Part shown: one piece after another, positions 37,201 to 46,560 of the stretch
Layout: the number at the start of each line of letters is the position of its first letter
Position numbering within the stretch: position 1 is the stretch's first letter
Assembly (NCBI RefSeq): GCF_019059575.1
Contig: NW_024882865.1
Coordinates: forward strand, 62,001 to 126,000
Length of the DNA: 64,000 nt
Direction of reading: 5' to 3'
From: Amphibalanus amphitrite
Taxonomy: Eukaryota; Arthropoda; Thecostraca; Balanomorpha; Balanidae
Program-made: the position numbers and the translations under genes
The notes under the pieces: model-generated
What the model saw: only the letters and a program-made list of their open reading frames with translations
Database searches by the model: none
What the model was told of the DNA's origin: nothing

Positions 37201-39623
37201 TGGCGGGTCGGTGAGCCGTGTGACGCGGGAAAGCATGTACTCTCTAGCACATCTTTTTCGAGTGCCCTTTCTTCATGGGTGACTGATTGGGGGAAAAACG
37301 GCACCTCTTCCACCCGAACAAGTACCCAACAGCTCGTCCCGGGATTGGGCGGTTCAACAGTGAGCCAGTTTTCTCGAAAAAAAAAATCGCACAGCTAATT
37401 GATAAAGCGTCCGCGAGTGAATCCTGCATTGTTGTTAGCTCTTTTGTTTGCTTTGCTGTTTGTCATGTAGTAAAAATGCTACATCGTGCAGCTGACCGAT
37501 GAGTGGGTATGTACCTACTGGTTTAATATGAGCTGGATTTTTTTTTCGGTGCTGAAGAACTATCAGCTATGTATACCTAAGTGTGCTCAGTCTGATCTGC
37601 AATACATATGTTTTACAATGCATGTGCTTTTACTTTTTTTTTTATAAATTTAGCTCGAATGTTTGAATGGACGGATTGACAGAGCCGGAGCCCACGCTAA
37701 GCGGAGCTTGTTGCGTAGACCCCGACCCCTACCGTCCGATCGCGCAATTCCGGGTAACGGGAGAATTTAGATGCCAAAGTTTAACGTGCCCTTCAAAGCC
37801 GGACACGGCCTGTCCCACTCAACTGACTTCAACTGGGTGCGGATGCTCCCACCAACCGCAGACCATCCCCGTCAGGAGTCTCAAATAACGAGCGCCGGAG
37901 CGTCTCGAACCCGGGCTCTCACTACCGGGAGTCCGATGCTCTACCAACTGAGCTACGGGACAGGCATTACTTTTACTACCAATTAACTTCATCGTTATAC
38001 AGAAGTTCAGTCTCGTTCGAAAGCAAATTTCTAGGATACCAAGTGCATGAGTCGCATGTGATTAAGCTATGGAGTACATTGCTGCGTAGAAGATCTCAGC
38101 AGAACGGAACTGCTAGTTTCCGAGCTACCAATTAGGGGTGCGCACGTGGCGCGTGCGCACGTGCAGCGGCACTTCGAGCTTGTGACGAGAATCAGAAACA
38201 GTTAGCTTTGCTCTTGGGGAGGCATAGACAAAATTCAAGCTTAATCGGGCGGATACTTTCCAAGATATAAACAAGGGGTGTGTACGTGCGCACGTGCAGC
38301 CGCACCTGATAATGCAGAAGTTCAGTCCCGTTGGGAAATACGTTTCTAAGATACGCAAATGTATGTCGCCAGTGGTTATGGAGTACATTGCTGCATAGAA
38401 GATCTCAGCAAAACAAGACGGAACCGCTAGTTTCCGAGCCACGAATTGGGGTGCGCGCGTGGCGCGTGCGCACGTGCAGCGGCAATTCAAGCTTGCGATG
38501 AGCATATCAGGAACGTTTAGCTTGGCTCTTAGGGAGGCAGATACAAAGTTTCAGCTAAATCGGGCGGCTAGTTTCCAAGATATGACCAAGGGGTGTGCAC
38601 GTGCGCACGTGCAGTCGCACCCCTTGCTTGAGGTGTGAACCAGCAATGGTTGTTAGGCTGTTGCCTGTATACAAAATTTCAGCGAAATCGGACGAGTAGT
38701 TTCTGAGATACAAAAAAGGGGTGTGCACGTGCGCACGTGCATCGGCACCTCAAAATTGGGACATGCGTTATTGGCAGGTGTGTTATACCTAGCTGGGTGC
38801 CAAATCTGAACTCATTCGGTCCAGCCGTTCCCGAGATACTGTCACGCCATTTTCATAAACATCTCTCACGCGCCACGTGCTGGTGCTCCCCCGTTACACC
38901 GCATCAGTTCGGCGGATGATCCCCATCATTTTCAATGAATGGGGCTATGCGGCGGTGAAGAAATGGATGTCGTAGGTGAACTGGCTCTCGAGTTATAAGC
39001 ATTTACTTTTAGGGCCGTTGTGGTCATGGCCGGATTTTCTGTGTCCAGTCCATGTATACAGAGGTCTATGATTTTATGAAATACAAGAATCAAAAGAAAT
39101 AAGCAATAAAGAAAACCTTTCTTAAAATAAAGCTTTATTTATTTTCAGTCAACACACGCTAACTAAATTGTCAATAATTTGCAATCCGAGTTCTTCAGGC
39201 TCCGAAGATTTAAGAACTAAATGGCCTGATCACAAAAACCTCTTCTTGAATTTCATCCTGACTTTATGTCAAGTTGCTGGTCTTCTCTTTTATTAAATGA
39301 GAGTAATGTGCAATATTTATGATAAAAAAGCTGATAACACTAAATATTGACCATTTATGAACATACATATGTATCATTATTTGCAACTGTTGGCCACATC
39401 ACAACTACCAGACCTGATATTATAATTTAATTCCATCAGATTTCAAAGGACCTTCCTCAATCAATGCCTAGGCTAAAAATCAAACTGACAAACCTTGCTG
39501 TGCTCGACATTTCTCTTTGTAGCACTTTGCCACACAGGTTCGATAAAACTCAGACCTATCACCAGAAGAACACCATGCAACAGAAGTGCAGGTGAATATA
39601 ACAAGCAATATATGATTGTTCAT
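31260..39623 (-). CDS. PGAP3: PGAP3, GPI-anchor remodelling phospholipase (Per1 family)
   Basis: A Golgi/ER multi-pass membrane protein of the CREST hydrolase superfamily that removes the sn-2 acyl chain of GPI anchors before re-acylation. Exons: 39494-39623, 33637-33746, 32756-32908, 32403-32527, 32062-32198, 31459-31663, 31260-31320. All borders are GT-AG, phases match, and the 921-nt CDS gives 306 residues (human about 320). The start ATG at 39623 opens a hydrophobic signal peptide (MNNHILLVIFTCTSVAWC). Family landmarks in order are CVAKC, WKCPDECKYDCMW, TPQFHGKWPF, QEPASAIFS, FHTKDTDSTEKLDYF, RFDYGYNMKAN, and the C-terminal ETADFPPI...LDAHALWH. The His residues of FHT and DAHALWH are present. 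Intron 1 is 5.7 kb because of a large inverted-repeat element; intron 2 holds a 504-bp MITE. Confidence 0.96.
33019..33522. mobile_element. TTAA-flanked MITE in PGAP3 intron 2, 504 bp
   Basis: The ends AGGAAAAGGGCCACCTT (33019-33035) and its exact reverse complement (33506-33522) are 17-bp terminal inverted repeats. TTAA flanks both (33015-33018 and 33523-33526), as for piggyBac-type insertion. No transposase. A TGACGTCA motif lies inside near 33208. Confidence 0.85.
34105..34385. repeat. Left-arm double E-box palindrome units
   Basis: Three units each carry GCACGTGCGCACGTGC (about 34108, 34218 and 34363), a self-complementary 16-mer holding two CACGTG boxes. Each is followed by a conserved TATCTCGGAAACT...CCGATTT.GCTGAAATTTTG block. 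The mirror units in the right arm lie at 38145-38745. Confidence 0.8.
36326..36955 (+). pseudogene. Non-LTR retrotransposon (LINE) 3' fragment, decayed
   Basis: One reading frame, broken by TAG at 36536 and TAA near 36593, gives the end of an RNase H domain (HCGLADNERADALAKEAA) followed by a zinc-finger-like C terminus (ECAQC...CLVCGEPADTPAHVLLECP). This order is typical of R1/Jockey-type LINEs. Weaker remnants upstream (about 36080-36320) include GARSLKEWP and LRPKC. The rest of the element is missing; no function expected. Confidence 0.75.
37634..37960 (-). mobile_element. tRNA-derived SINE, full-length copy
   Basis: Read on the minus strand, it opens with a tRNA-like head: TAGCTCAGTTGG matches the pol III A box and GGTTCGAGACG the B box about 35 nt later. 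A ~220-bp body and an A-rich tail (T-run at 37634-37643 on the plus strand) follow. A similar GCAT..ACTTTTAC sequence flanks both ends (37619-37633 and 37964-37976), a probable target duplication. The anticodon stem does not pair, so it is not a working tRNA gene. Confidence 0.8.
38110..38760. repeat. Right-arm double E-box palindrome units
   Basis: At least five related units contain GTGCGCACGTGC or the full GCACGTGCGCACGTGC (about 38150, 38286, 38465, 38600 and 38725). Units are spaced 115-180 bp and share the CGAAATCGG/TTTCCGAG spacer. They are inverted relative to those at 34105-34385. Confidence 0.75.
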
Positions 39624-40300
39624 TTCTTTTTTAATCTTTGGTCTCGGCCTATATCCAGCAATATTGATATTCGCACAAGCATAGCGATGAAAATGAAATT
39701 AAAAATGCTTTTTTTTTGTCCGAAGCCAAACAAGGGGGACATTCAAATGTGCAACAATTCAAATTTGCGACACGCACGCAGGTGCTACAAATCCAAAAGT
39801 GCATCAACGACGAAAGTGCGATTCGACGGAGGACCTAATCGACAAAAGTTCTACAAAGTGCTACACTTTCATTGGCTGGCGCAAGGCTGGAGCTGGGCGG
39901 AGGCGAGCGAAGCGCTGGCCAATAGGAGGGAGTGTCACAGCCACAGCTACCTCGGTACTCTCTCTAGCGGCCGGCCGGGACGGCCACGCCGGAGCGCGGC
40001 AACGGAGCTCGGACGGAGGGGAGGGAGATCCGCCGCGCACAAAAATAGCCGCACCTGGCCGGTCCGCGCGCATACCTGGGACGGGGACGCCGGCGTGGAC
40101 AATACACATTCCAGACGCCGCCGTCAAAACAGGGGGCCGGTCTCGGCCCTCCCCAGGCTGCGCGGCGGAAGGGTCAGGCGGCGCGGCCCGGTCAGGCCGG
40201 ACGCGCCCGGGCGGCCGGCGTCCTCGCGGCCGGCCGGTCTCGGCGGTCTACCTGGCCGGCTACGAGCCACAGCCGGTGAACACCTACATAACTCATAAGC
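39624..40300 (-). promoter_or_regulatory. Probable PGAP3 upstream region, GC-rich
   Basis: Upstream of the PGAP3 start codon, an AT-rich 150 bp gives way to a CpG-dense block (39940-40280). A CCAAT motif lies on the minus strand at 39871-39875 and another on the plus strand at 39919-39923. The transcription start was not located. Promoter role is inference from position and composition. Confidence 0.4.
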
Positions 40301-40512
40301 ATTCATACATGCGGCGGTCACATGCTGATTTGGACAAACGATTTCAGCGAAGGAAACAGAAGACGGTGAATTCCCCAGAACCTGCTTTTTAATTCTGCAT
40401 GTTATTTTTAATGCAAATTTGCAACGAAACACCTTGGAAAGCACAAGAGATCGTTTCAGCCAAGATAAAAACATCCCCATTATGAACTTCAATATCATGA
40501 TATGTATTTTAA

Positions 40513-42409
40513 CCCACGCACCGACAGGGGTCTGTCTGCGCCAACTTCTTACCGACGGGGGGGATGACCGCCCCCTGAGATCTCGAGAACGAAGTCAGAT
40601 AGCGACAAGCGGTAAACGGCATGGGATACGCACGGACAAGGTCTACAATTTTTACAAAGGTCATTTTCAGGTCAGGTCAAAGATGACGTCACAGGGGTCA
40701 AAAAAGTCAAAATGGCGACGCTAGATATGGATAGTTTTTTTTTCTCGAATCACTTTCGAACTACAGGGTGATTTTTTTTACTTGTTAAAAAGTAATGAGG
40801 TTAAGTGGCGTTAAAATGCAAATATATATGGTAAAATTATATACCAGCATGACGAGCATTCTGGGACATTTTGATTTCATGCAGACACGATGTGAAGGAA
40901 CGTCCATCGTGTATTTTACTTGTGCTTGAAGTTACCCCCTCTCTCACCGACACGAATCAGCCCGCCTGAGCACGTGTTGAACAGTACCATGGACTCCCAT
41001 GCTCATTAGGCGGACTGAAAAGGCTCCTATCACCCATTTTCAGCTCTGCCAGATATTTCCAATGTTTTCTTGTTATATCTGCCATACCTGGGTCCAAAAA
41101 CTAGAAGTCTAGAAAAGGCAGGTCGAGGATTTTGCTACTGGCGGCCCTGGTGGTGTCTGATTCGCTGTTTTTTGTTTCTCCCTGAAGACTGATTCTTCAG
41201 AGGTTGCACATACGCCAGATGGACCGTTTGAAGGTCATTTATGACTACAAGCTTGTTCCTGCATTATTTAACGTCTTTCCGAGGTATCTCCTTGATGATC
41301 GTATGCTTCGAACTGCCTCAATGCTTCAAAATCATCATTTTGTGTCGTTCCTTGCTGAACGGCGGTGGACCATGCGTGCCCGATTGGTGGGACATTTTCA
41401 GGCTCCATTGGGGCCGAGGCCTTCGGTTAAAAGGGACAAATCATGACACCATACAAAATGTCCCAGATTTATCTATCACGTGCATTGCTTTTTTGCACAA
41501 AATTTTTTGATTTAGGGACCACCATTGACGTTTACTTTTTAACAGTTAAAAAAAATCACCCTGTACATAGTCAAGATAGGAACAAACTAAGGGCATCATC
41601 GTGATCCTCTCGTCAATCCGCATCGATTGATATATATGTTGACCTCGAAAGGTCAAGGTCAAAGGTTGACCTCAGGTCACGTGACCTCGAGGTCGTCATG
41701 TATATCATTTGATGCGCCTTGACGAGCTGAACTCAATTGCCGGGGTTACATGAGCAAGTAAATGCGTATCAGGAACGGATTTTCATATTCGCTCACCATT
41801 GTAGTCCGTTTGTAATGCGTATTAACTCTGCTCATGTAACCCCGAGCAATGAGACCATCCGTGCGGCTGTATCTTGTTCCTGTACGGAGTTATTGGTAAA
41901 AAATCTTTGGTGACCTTTGATGACGTCACATGACCTTACAGCTGTCCAACAGCAAAACAGACCTCAAGGTAGTGAAGGTTGATCGTATATGAATTCATGT
42001 ATGGTTTATGGGGCCATTCCGACCCGTTTTAGTGGTAAAAACAGGGAGTTGCTTTTTCCCCCATTGACTTATAATGGGGAGGTCGAGAAATTGACCTGAC
42101 CTTAGGTCATCGATATCAAAATTCCGAGATACAAAAATTGTAGCTACTCATGAGTTTAAAACATCCAGCGACTTTCAAAGGCCTCCGACATCTACTGTAG
42201 CTGTGGCACGGTGTCAAAGTTGCAAAAAGTGACTTGAGGCTAAGTCATTCAAATTGACCTGATGACCTGACCTTAAAAGTTAGGAGGTTCAAACTTGCAC
42301 ACCATGTGTAAAATTGATGAGAAAATAGTCGTGCCAAATTTCGCGCGGTTTTCCCGCTATCTACGAAAAACCTAAGGGGGCGGATATCCGCCCCCCGTCG
42401 GTGCACGGA
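40513..42409. mobile_element. TTAA element, GCACCGACGGG family, copy with nested insertion
   Basis: Ends CCCACGCACCGACAGGGG and GTCGGTGCACGGA are inverted; TTAA flanks both (40509-40512, 42410-42413). Apart from an 800-bp nested element it is an inverted copy of 47021-48021. TTAA target plus CCC ends suggest a piggyBac-type non-autonomous element. AGGTCA/TGACCT hexamers are abundant. No transposase. Confidence 0.82.
40764..41563. mobile_element. TA-flanked element (Tc1/mariner-like), 800 bp, nested
   Basis: Terminal inverted repeats begin CAGGGTGATTTTTTTTA and end TAAAAAAAATCACCCTG, with a further match TTAAAAAGTAA inside. TA lies on both sides (40762-40763, 41564-41565). The related copy at 47021-48021 lacks it, giving an empty site near 47760-47780. 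The interior has short open frames (41204-41446, 41241-41510) that I do not recognise as a transposase. Confidence 0.85.
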
Positions 42410-42413
42410 TTAA

Positions 42414-43572
42414 CCCGCGCCCTGCTGTGCAAAAATGGCGGCGCGGAGCGCCTCCGTTTTTGGTACACCTTATCATACATCAATTCTACACATGTTGTGA
42501 AACTCTAAGGCCAAGGTCATTCAAGGTCAGGTCACCAGGTCACTTGAAGTGACCTCACCTCATAAAAAGTTTCAATGTCTGTCATAGCTACACCGAGTGA
42601 CCGATCGCTTTGAAACTTTCAGCGATTGCTAAGAGCAATAGCATGTACAAAATGCTTATATCAGAATTTTGATATCGATGACCTGAGGTCAGGTCAATTT
42701 TGCGACCTCCCCATTATAAGTCAATGGGAGAAAATTGAAATGCGGCTCTTTTGGACGAAAGACATTACAAACACTCCCAAACACCGAATTTACAAGTGGT
42801 TTAGACACACTGAACATGAAAATGGTGCCCGTGGCCCTTGTTTATGCCCTGAGGTCATCTTAGGTCACGAATGGTAGGTATCTAACAGTTTTTCGCAAAT
42901 AACTTTTGATAGAGGCATGCTAGAGAGATGAAAACGCCTTAGATGTGTTCAGCTCGACGATATCGATATGGATCGACTGATATGCAACATGACCCTTTCC
43001 GGTCAGGTCATGACCTTGAACTGAGGTCAAATTTTCAAGTTGACCTTTCAAGGTCAAGTTATAGTTCATTCGTTGCGTCTTGACAAGAGGAACACGATGC
43101 CGGTGAAAGTAAGCTCGTACAAGGCTTGGGTCAAAAGTTATTGCAGAAAAACTGTTTCCGAAAAAATCGGCTATTTTTGCAGTTTTTGCCCCCTGCAGGC
43201 AAAACCGTTGAAGTTAGTTCAACTCTGAGCGAATCACTCAGAAAGGGCGTTAATAGGGCTATCGAATGCGCTTTTCCGCGGCGCTGTAGCTCTACCTATT
43301 GGTTCCCGAGGTATGCGTTGGCTTCTTGGAAATTTTCGACATTCGACCTGGAAATCGGCGAAATTTTGCCTTCAATGACCTCTGGTGACCTGACCTTTGA
43401 CCTGACCAAAAAATTGACCGCAGTGATTTCGTCATTATTTTTGACGCTCTTTCGAACGCCGCCTTCTGCGTATCGCTACGTGGCCCAGGAGCCGAGTTAC
43501 AAGGGGGGTGTTCAAACACCCCCCCTCCCCCCAGCAGGGCGTGGAAATCCAGGACCCCCAGCCGGGCGCGGG
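42414..43572. mobile_element. TTAA element, CCCGCGCCC family, 1159 bp
   Basis: The left end CCCGCGCCCTGCTG and the right end (reverse complement CCCGCGCCCGGCTGGGGG) are inverted. It shares its left TTAA (42410-42413) with the preceding element and its right TTAA (43573-43576) with the next. AGGTCA motifs are dense, including the palindrome AGGTCATGACCT at 43005-43016. No transposase. Confidence 0.75.
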
Positions 43573-43576
43573 TTAA

Positions 43577-44455
43577 CCCTCGCCCGTATTGGTGTTTTTC
43601 CAACCGTGAACGTATAAGGGGGGTCCGTTGGACCCCCCCCCCCCTTGCCGTTTCGCCCCTGATCGAGCTAGAGCTTCGCGGAAAAAACGAGCGTGTTGCC
43701 CGTGACGAGAGGAAGCCGATGATACCTAATTTTAAGGTCCTAGGTCATTGGTTGACCTTGCAGGTCAGGTCAATGACCCAAAAGTCGGGAAAATCGGGAC
43801 CTGTTAGAACGTCGTAAAGTGTGGCTGCTATGGGTTTTTTTGGGGCGCTGATCACGAATATCATGTTAGTTTTGATCACAGATGATGTCTTTATGCATTT
43901 AGTCAAGGTCGGGTCAGGTCAGGTCAGGTCAACCAGTAGGGGTCCTGCCGGGTATTCCTAGTAGGTGTCAACCGCCTCTGACAGCTTCGTAACATGTTAC
44001 GAAGGCACCAAAACTACTTCGTAAATCTTCATATGGTTGTTAAATTCGAATTCAGCTCCAAAAACTGGCCTAGAAACATGTAAAACTCGAAAAAGTGAAC
44101 CGAGGTCACCAAAGGTCAGTGACCTGACCTGACCTTCAGGTGTCCTTGACACCCACCCTAATGCATGGGGGCAACGTCATATCACATGTTTGAACGCTTG
44201 AAACCACGAAAAGACTGCAAACGCGCGGCTAATGCGAGCCGACATACGCCGAATCGCGATTCCGGCCAAACATGGTCTCAAAAGTAGGTCACAGGTCAAA
44301 GGTCATTGGGGTCAGGGTCATGAAATTTTCAGGGTAGGTGTAAAATTGATTAACGCGAGGGTACTTAAAGTTTCGTCGCGATCGGCCGCTTTTTACGCGA
44401 GTTATTCGCGAAAAACCATGGGGGGTCCGTTCGACCCCCCCTATACGGGCGAGGG
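43577..44455. mobile_element. TTAA element, CCCTCGCCCGTAT family, 879 bp
   Basis: The left end CCCTCGCCCGTAT is exactly inverted at the right end (ATACGGGCGAGGG). TTAA flanks at 43573-43576 and 44456-44459. Inner blocks GGGTCCGTTGGACCCCCC and GGGGGTCCGTTCGACCCCCC lie just inside the ends. Inverted copy at 50785-51671, partial copy from 63375. Confidence 0.85.
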
Positions 44456-44465
44456 TTAATAGAAA

Positions 44466-44530
44466 CGTTCGGAGTTGGAGTCGGAGTCGATTTTTGAAGC
44501 CGGAGTCGGAGTCGGAGTCACCCTAAAATC
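44466..44530. repeat. GGAGTC hexamer repeat
   Basis: Eight or so copies of GGAGTC/GGAGTT (GTCGGAGTC, GCCGGAGTCGGAGTCGGAGTC), interrupted by GATTTTTGAA. A closing GACTCCG near 44539 is in reverse orientation. Confidence 0.8.
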
Positions 44531-44584
44531 CATCGACTCCGCAGCCCTGAGGCAAACAACTTTTACTAGGCAAAGCTTTGCTAC

Positions 44585-44801
44585 TGTATAGTCGACTACA
44601 GAATGATGTTCCACTTTTCACAGGCAATTATTTGCCTGGAGTGGTAGGCTGTGCCGCATCACACGGGCTGAGTTCACAAATTATAGCTTTGTCCCAATGC
44701 TCACAATCAACACGCTTAATCGCGTGATAAACGGCACAATTTAGCGCTCCGGTCAACTTAGCTTCTGAGGAGTGGAACATCATTCTGTAGTCGACTATAC
44801 A
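44585..44801. mobile_element. MITE with perfect 31-bp terminal inverted repeats
   Basis: The 31 bases 44585-44615 (starting TGTATAGTCGACTACAG) are the exact reverse complement of 44771-44801. The TA at each outer edge fits a TA target duplication of a Tc1/mariner-type MITE. The 155-bp centre carries no coding frame of note. Confidence 0.85.
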
Positions 44802-44857
44802 CTGCACAGCAGTGAATACCAGGTCAAAATGCAAGCATTTTCCTCAATTTGGAGAGT

Positions 44858-45950
44858 ATTTATGGTATGCCCCCTTTGCTACGTCCGAGACCACCTTTCG
44901 GGATCCGTCTTATATGATTCAGGCACAGTTTTCTCGCTTGGAATTTGTCAAGAGGTGACGTCTGCTTCCGGGCTGTTCAGAAGTGCCCCCTGTTCTGGGT
45001 TGTGGTGTTGCCCGAAACGGCACGAACCTTTCCCGATCGATACATTTTTAGTAAATGGTCCACTGAGCGGCTCTAGTCCAGCGGCTTTTCCGCAAGTCTA
45101 GTTAACTTTTTTAATATTTTGTCCCATTCATCATGTCTGATTACGGTGTAAAATAGAATAGGCATTAACTACCGGGTTCATTTACTAAATCAATTTACCT
45201 AGGTACTCTTCCAACAGGCTCGATCCATAGCCGATTATCCAGCAGGTGCAGGGCATTCCTATTTATCATGGTAAACGACGCATCCTTATGCACGTAAAAT
45301 GTAGTAGGGCATTTCCTTTGTAATCACTTGCCTATCCGAGAAGACAATTATGAAACAGCAACTTGCATATAAGTTTCGGAGAAAACTGATCCTTTTTCCA
45401 CTCACTGACAGACACATCTTATCACGCGTCGATGAGCTATTAATGTTTGGAAACCGATTACGGATTAACCCCTTGTCAGTTCTGTAAAAAGAAAAACGGT
45501 CAAGGAACGTGATATCCGCGGATATCACGTCGTTCAGTAAAAGGCACAAAACGCGTATTGTGCCTTTTTCTGAATATTCATTTGGGCCCTGGTTCCTGGA
45601 GATATAATGTCAAAATTTTTAGATCCTTCATTGGGCTGAGCCGTGTCCGAATAGCTGGCGAATCCATGGGGTGGATATGAGGGCATTTGGGGGCTTATAT
45701 CATCGCCCTCCCCGCAGCCACAGCGCCGAACTAAATAAAATTTGCCGTTTATTTTAAAAGAGAGAGAATAAATAACTGTTATTAAACAAAGCTCGATTAA
45801 AAGGGAACAGCAATGCATGAGAAATCGAAATCCGATGATTTTTTTTTATTTGAAGAAACTGTTATGGCATGCGCCATTCGTAACGTCCGAGACCGCCTTT
45901 CTGGATCTGCCTGTGCTTCAGGGACAATTTCCCGGGAGCGTGTTTCTGCT
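44858..45950. repeat. Pair of diverged direct repeats (44858-44940 and 45862-45950)
   Basis: Both carry TATGG(T/C)ATGC, ACGTCCGAGACC, CCTTTC(G/T)GGATC and TCAGG(C/G)ACA in the same order and spacing. They are probably fragments of one unidentified repeat family. The DNA between them has no recognised gene. Confidence 0.6.
45507..45568. repeat. 24-bp perfect palindrome plus adjacent hairpin
   Basis: The arm ACGTGATATCCG at 45507-45518 is followed directly by its reverse complement (to 45530) with no spacer. Eight bases later AAAGGCACAA and TTGTGCCTTT (45539-45568) form a second hairpin with an 8-10-nt loop. No coding context. Confidence 0.85.
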
Positions 45951-46560
45951 TACCTTCGGCGCTTAACGACTGATTCGCCGCTGATACAGAGTGTCTCCTA
46001 TACATCTGACACTTTTTAAATGTATCTAGGTACCGAACAACTCAACAAAAAAATGTTTTCAAATTGGCAGTTGAAAATGGTTCAGTTGGAAAGAGCATTC
46101 AATTCTGTCCAAGGTTTAATCTTCATTTTTGCATTATAAGCAACAGTATTCTTAAAAATGTACCTAAATGTTCCATACCATTACATTGTCATTTTTAGCG
46201 AAATTCATCGATTGGCCTCAACAGATTTCACGACAGTTTTCGAATCATTCTAAAGTAGAACGCATGAAAATACGACACGGGCACCTCGATGCGATGTATT
46301 TTTTGTTTTATTACAAAATGCTTGGCCGTCAAAAAGCAATCGAACGAAATGGATACCAACCAAATCGACACAGACCAACCCAATACACACGGGTAAAAAA
46401 AAAACCTTCGCGTTGCGGAGCACGCGGGTAACCCTAGTATACCTATACCTACCTAGAGTTCACCTATGCAGTTACTAGTGCTTATGCATCTCGCCGAGCC
46501 GATCGACCGGCGCAGCGACGGCCAGCCGAAGGACAGACGAGGCACAGTAGAGGCACGCAT

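Larger units (their letters stand above)
33776..39070. mobile_element. 5.3-kb element with ~0.5-kb terminal inverted repeats
   Basis: The left arm from 33776 (CATAGACCTCTGTATACATGG) is matched almost base for base by the reverse complement of the right arm ending at 39070, for about 530 bp; further inside, both arms become arrays of related ~110-140-bp units. ATTTTAT flanks it directly (33769-33775 and 39071-39077), a 7-bp target duplication. No transposase is recognised inside. The interior has a decayed LINE segment (36326-36955) and a tRNA-derived SINE (37634-37960), both probably later insertions. It lies wholly within PGAP3 intron 1. The superfamily is not assigned; foldback-like. Confidence 0.85.

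Noticed and set aside
37892-37963. Functional tRNA gene
   Set aside because: The A and B boxes are good, but the anticodon stem does not pair and the acceptor stem is not closed. An A-tailed body follows, so it is the head of a SINE.
34105-38760. CRISPR-like array from the regularly spaced palindromes
   Set aside because: The repeats are diverged, occur in two inverted blocks inside a eukaryotic intron, and the spacers are related to each other.
39495-40392. 267- and 197-codon plus-strand open frames
   Set aside because: They are antisense to PGAP3 exon 1 and its GC-rich upstream region, where stop codons are rare in all frames.
40763-41563. Transposase gene inside the TA-flanked nested element
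   Set aside because: The open frames are under 90 codons, overlap in different registers and show no DDE/D pattern that I can identify.
45989-46012. Resemblance to the Tn5/Nextera mosaic-end adapter (TGTCTCCTATACATCTGAC)
   Set aside because: It has a substitution, a two-base gap and a further mismatch against the adapter, and there is no second adapter half. Coincidence or a trimmed artefact cannot be told apart, so no claim is made.
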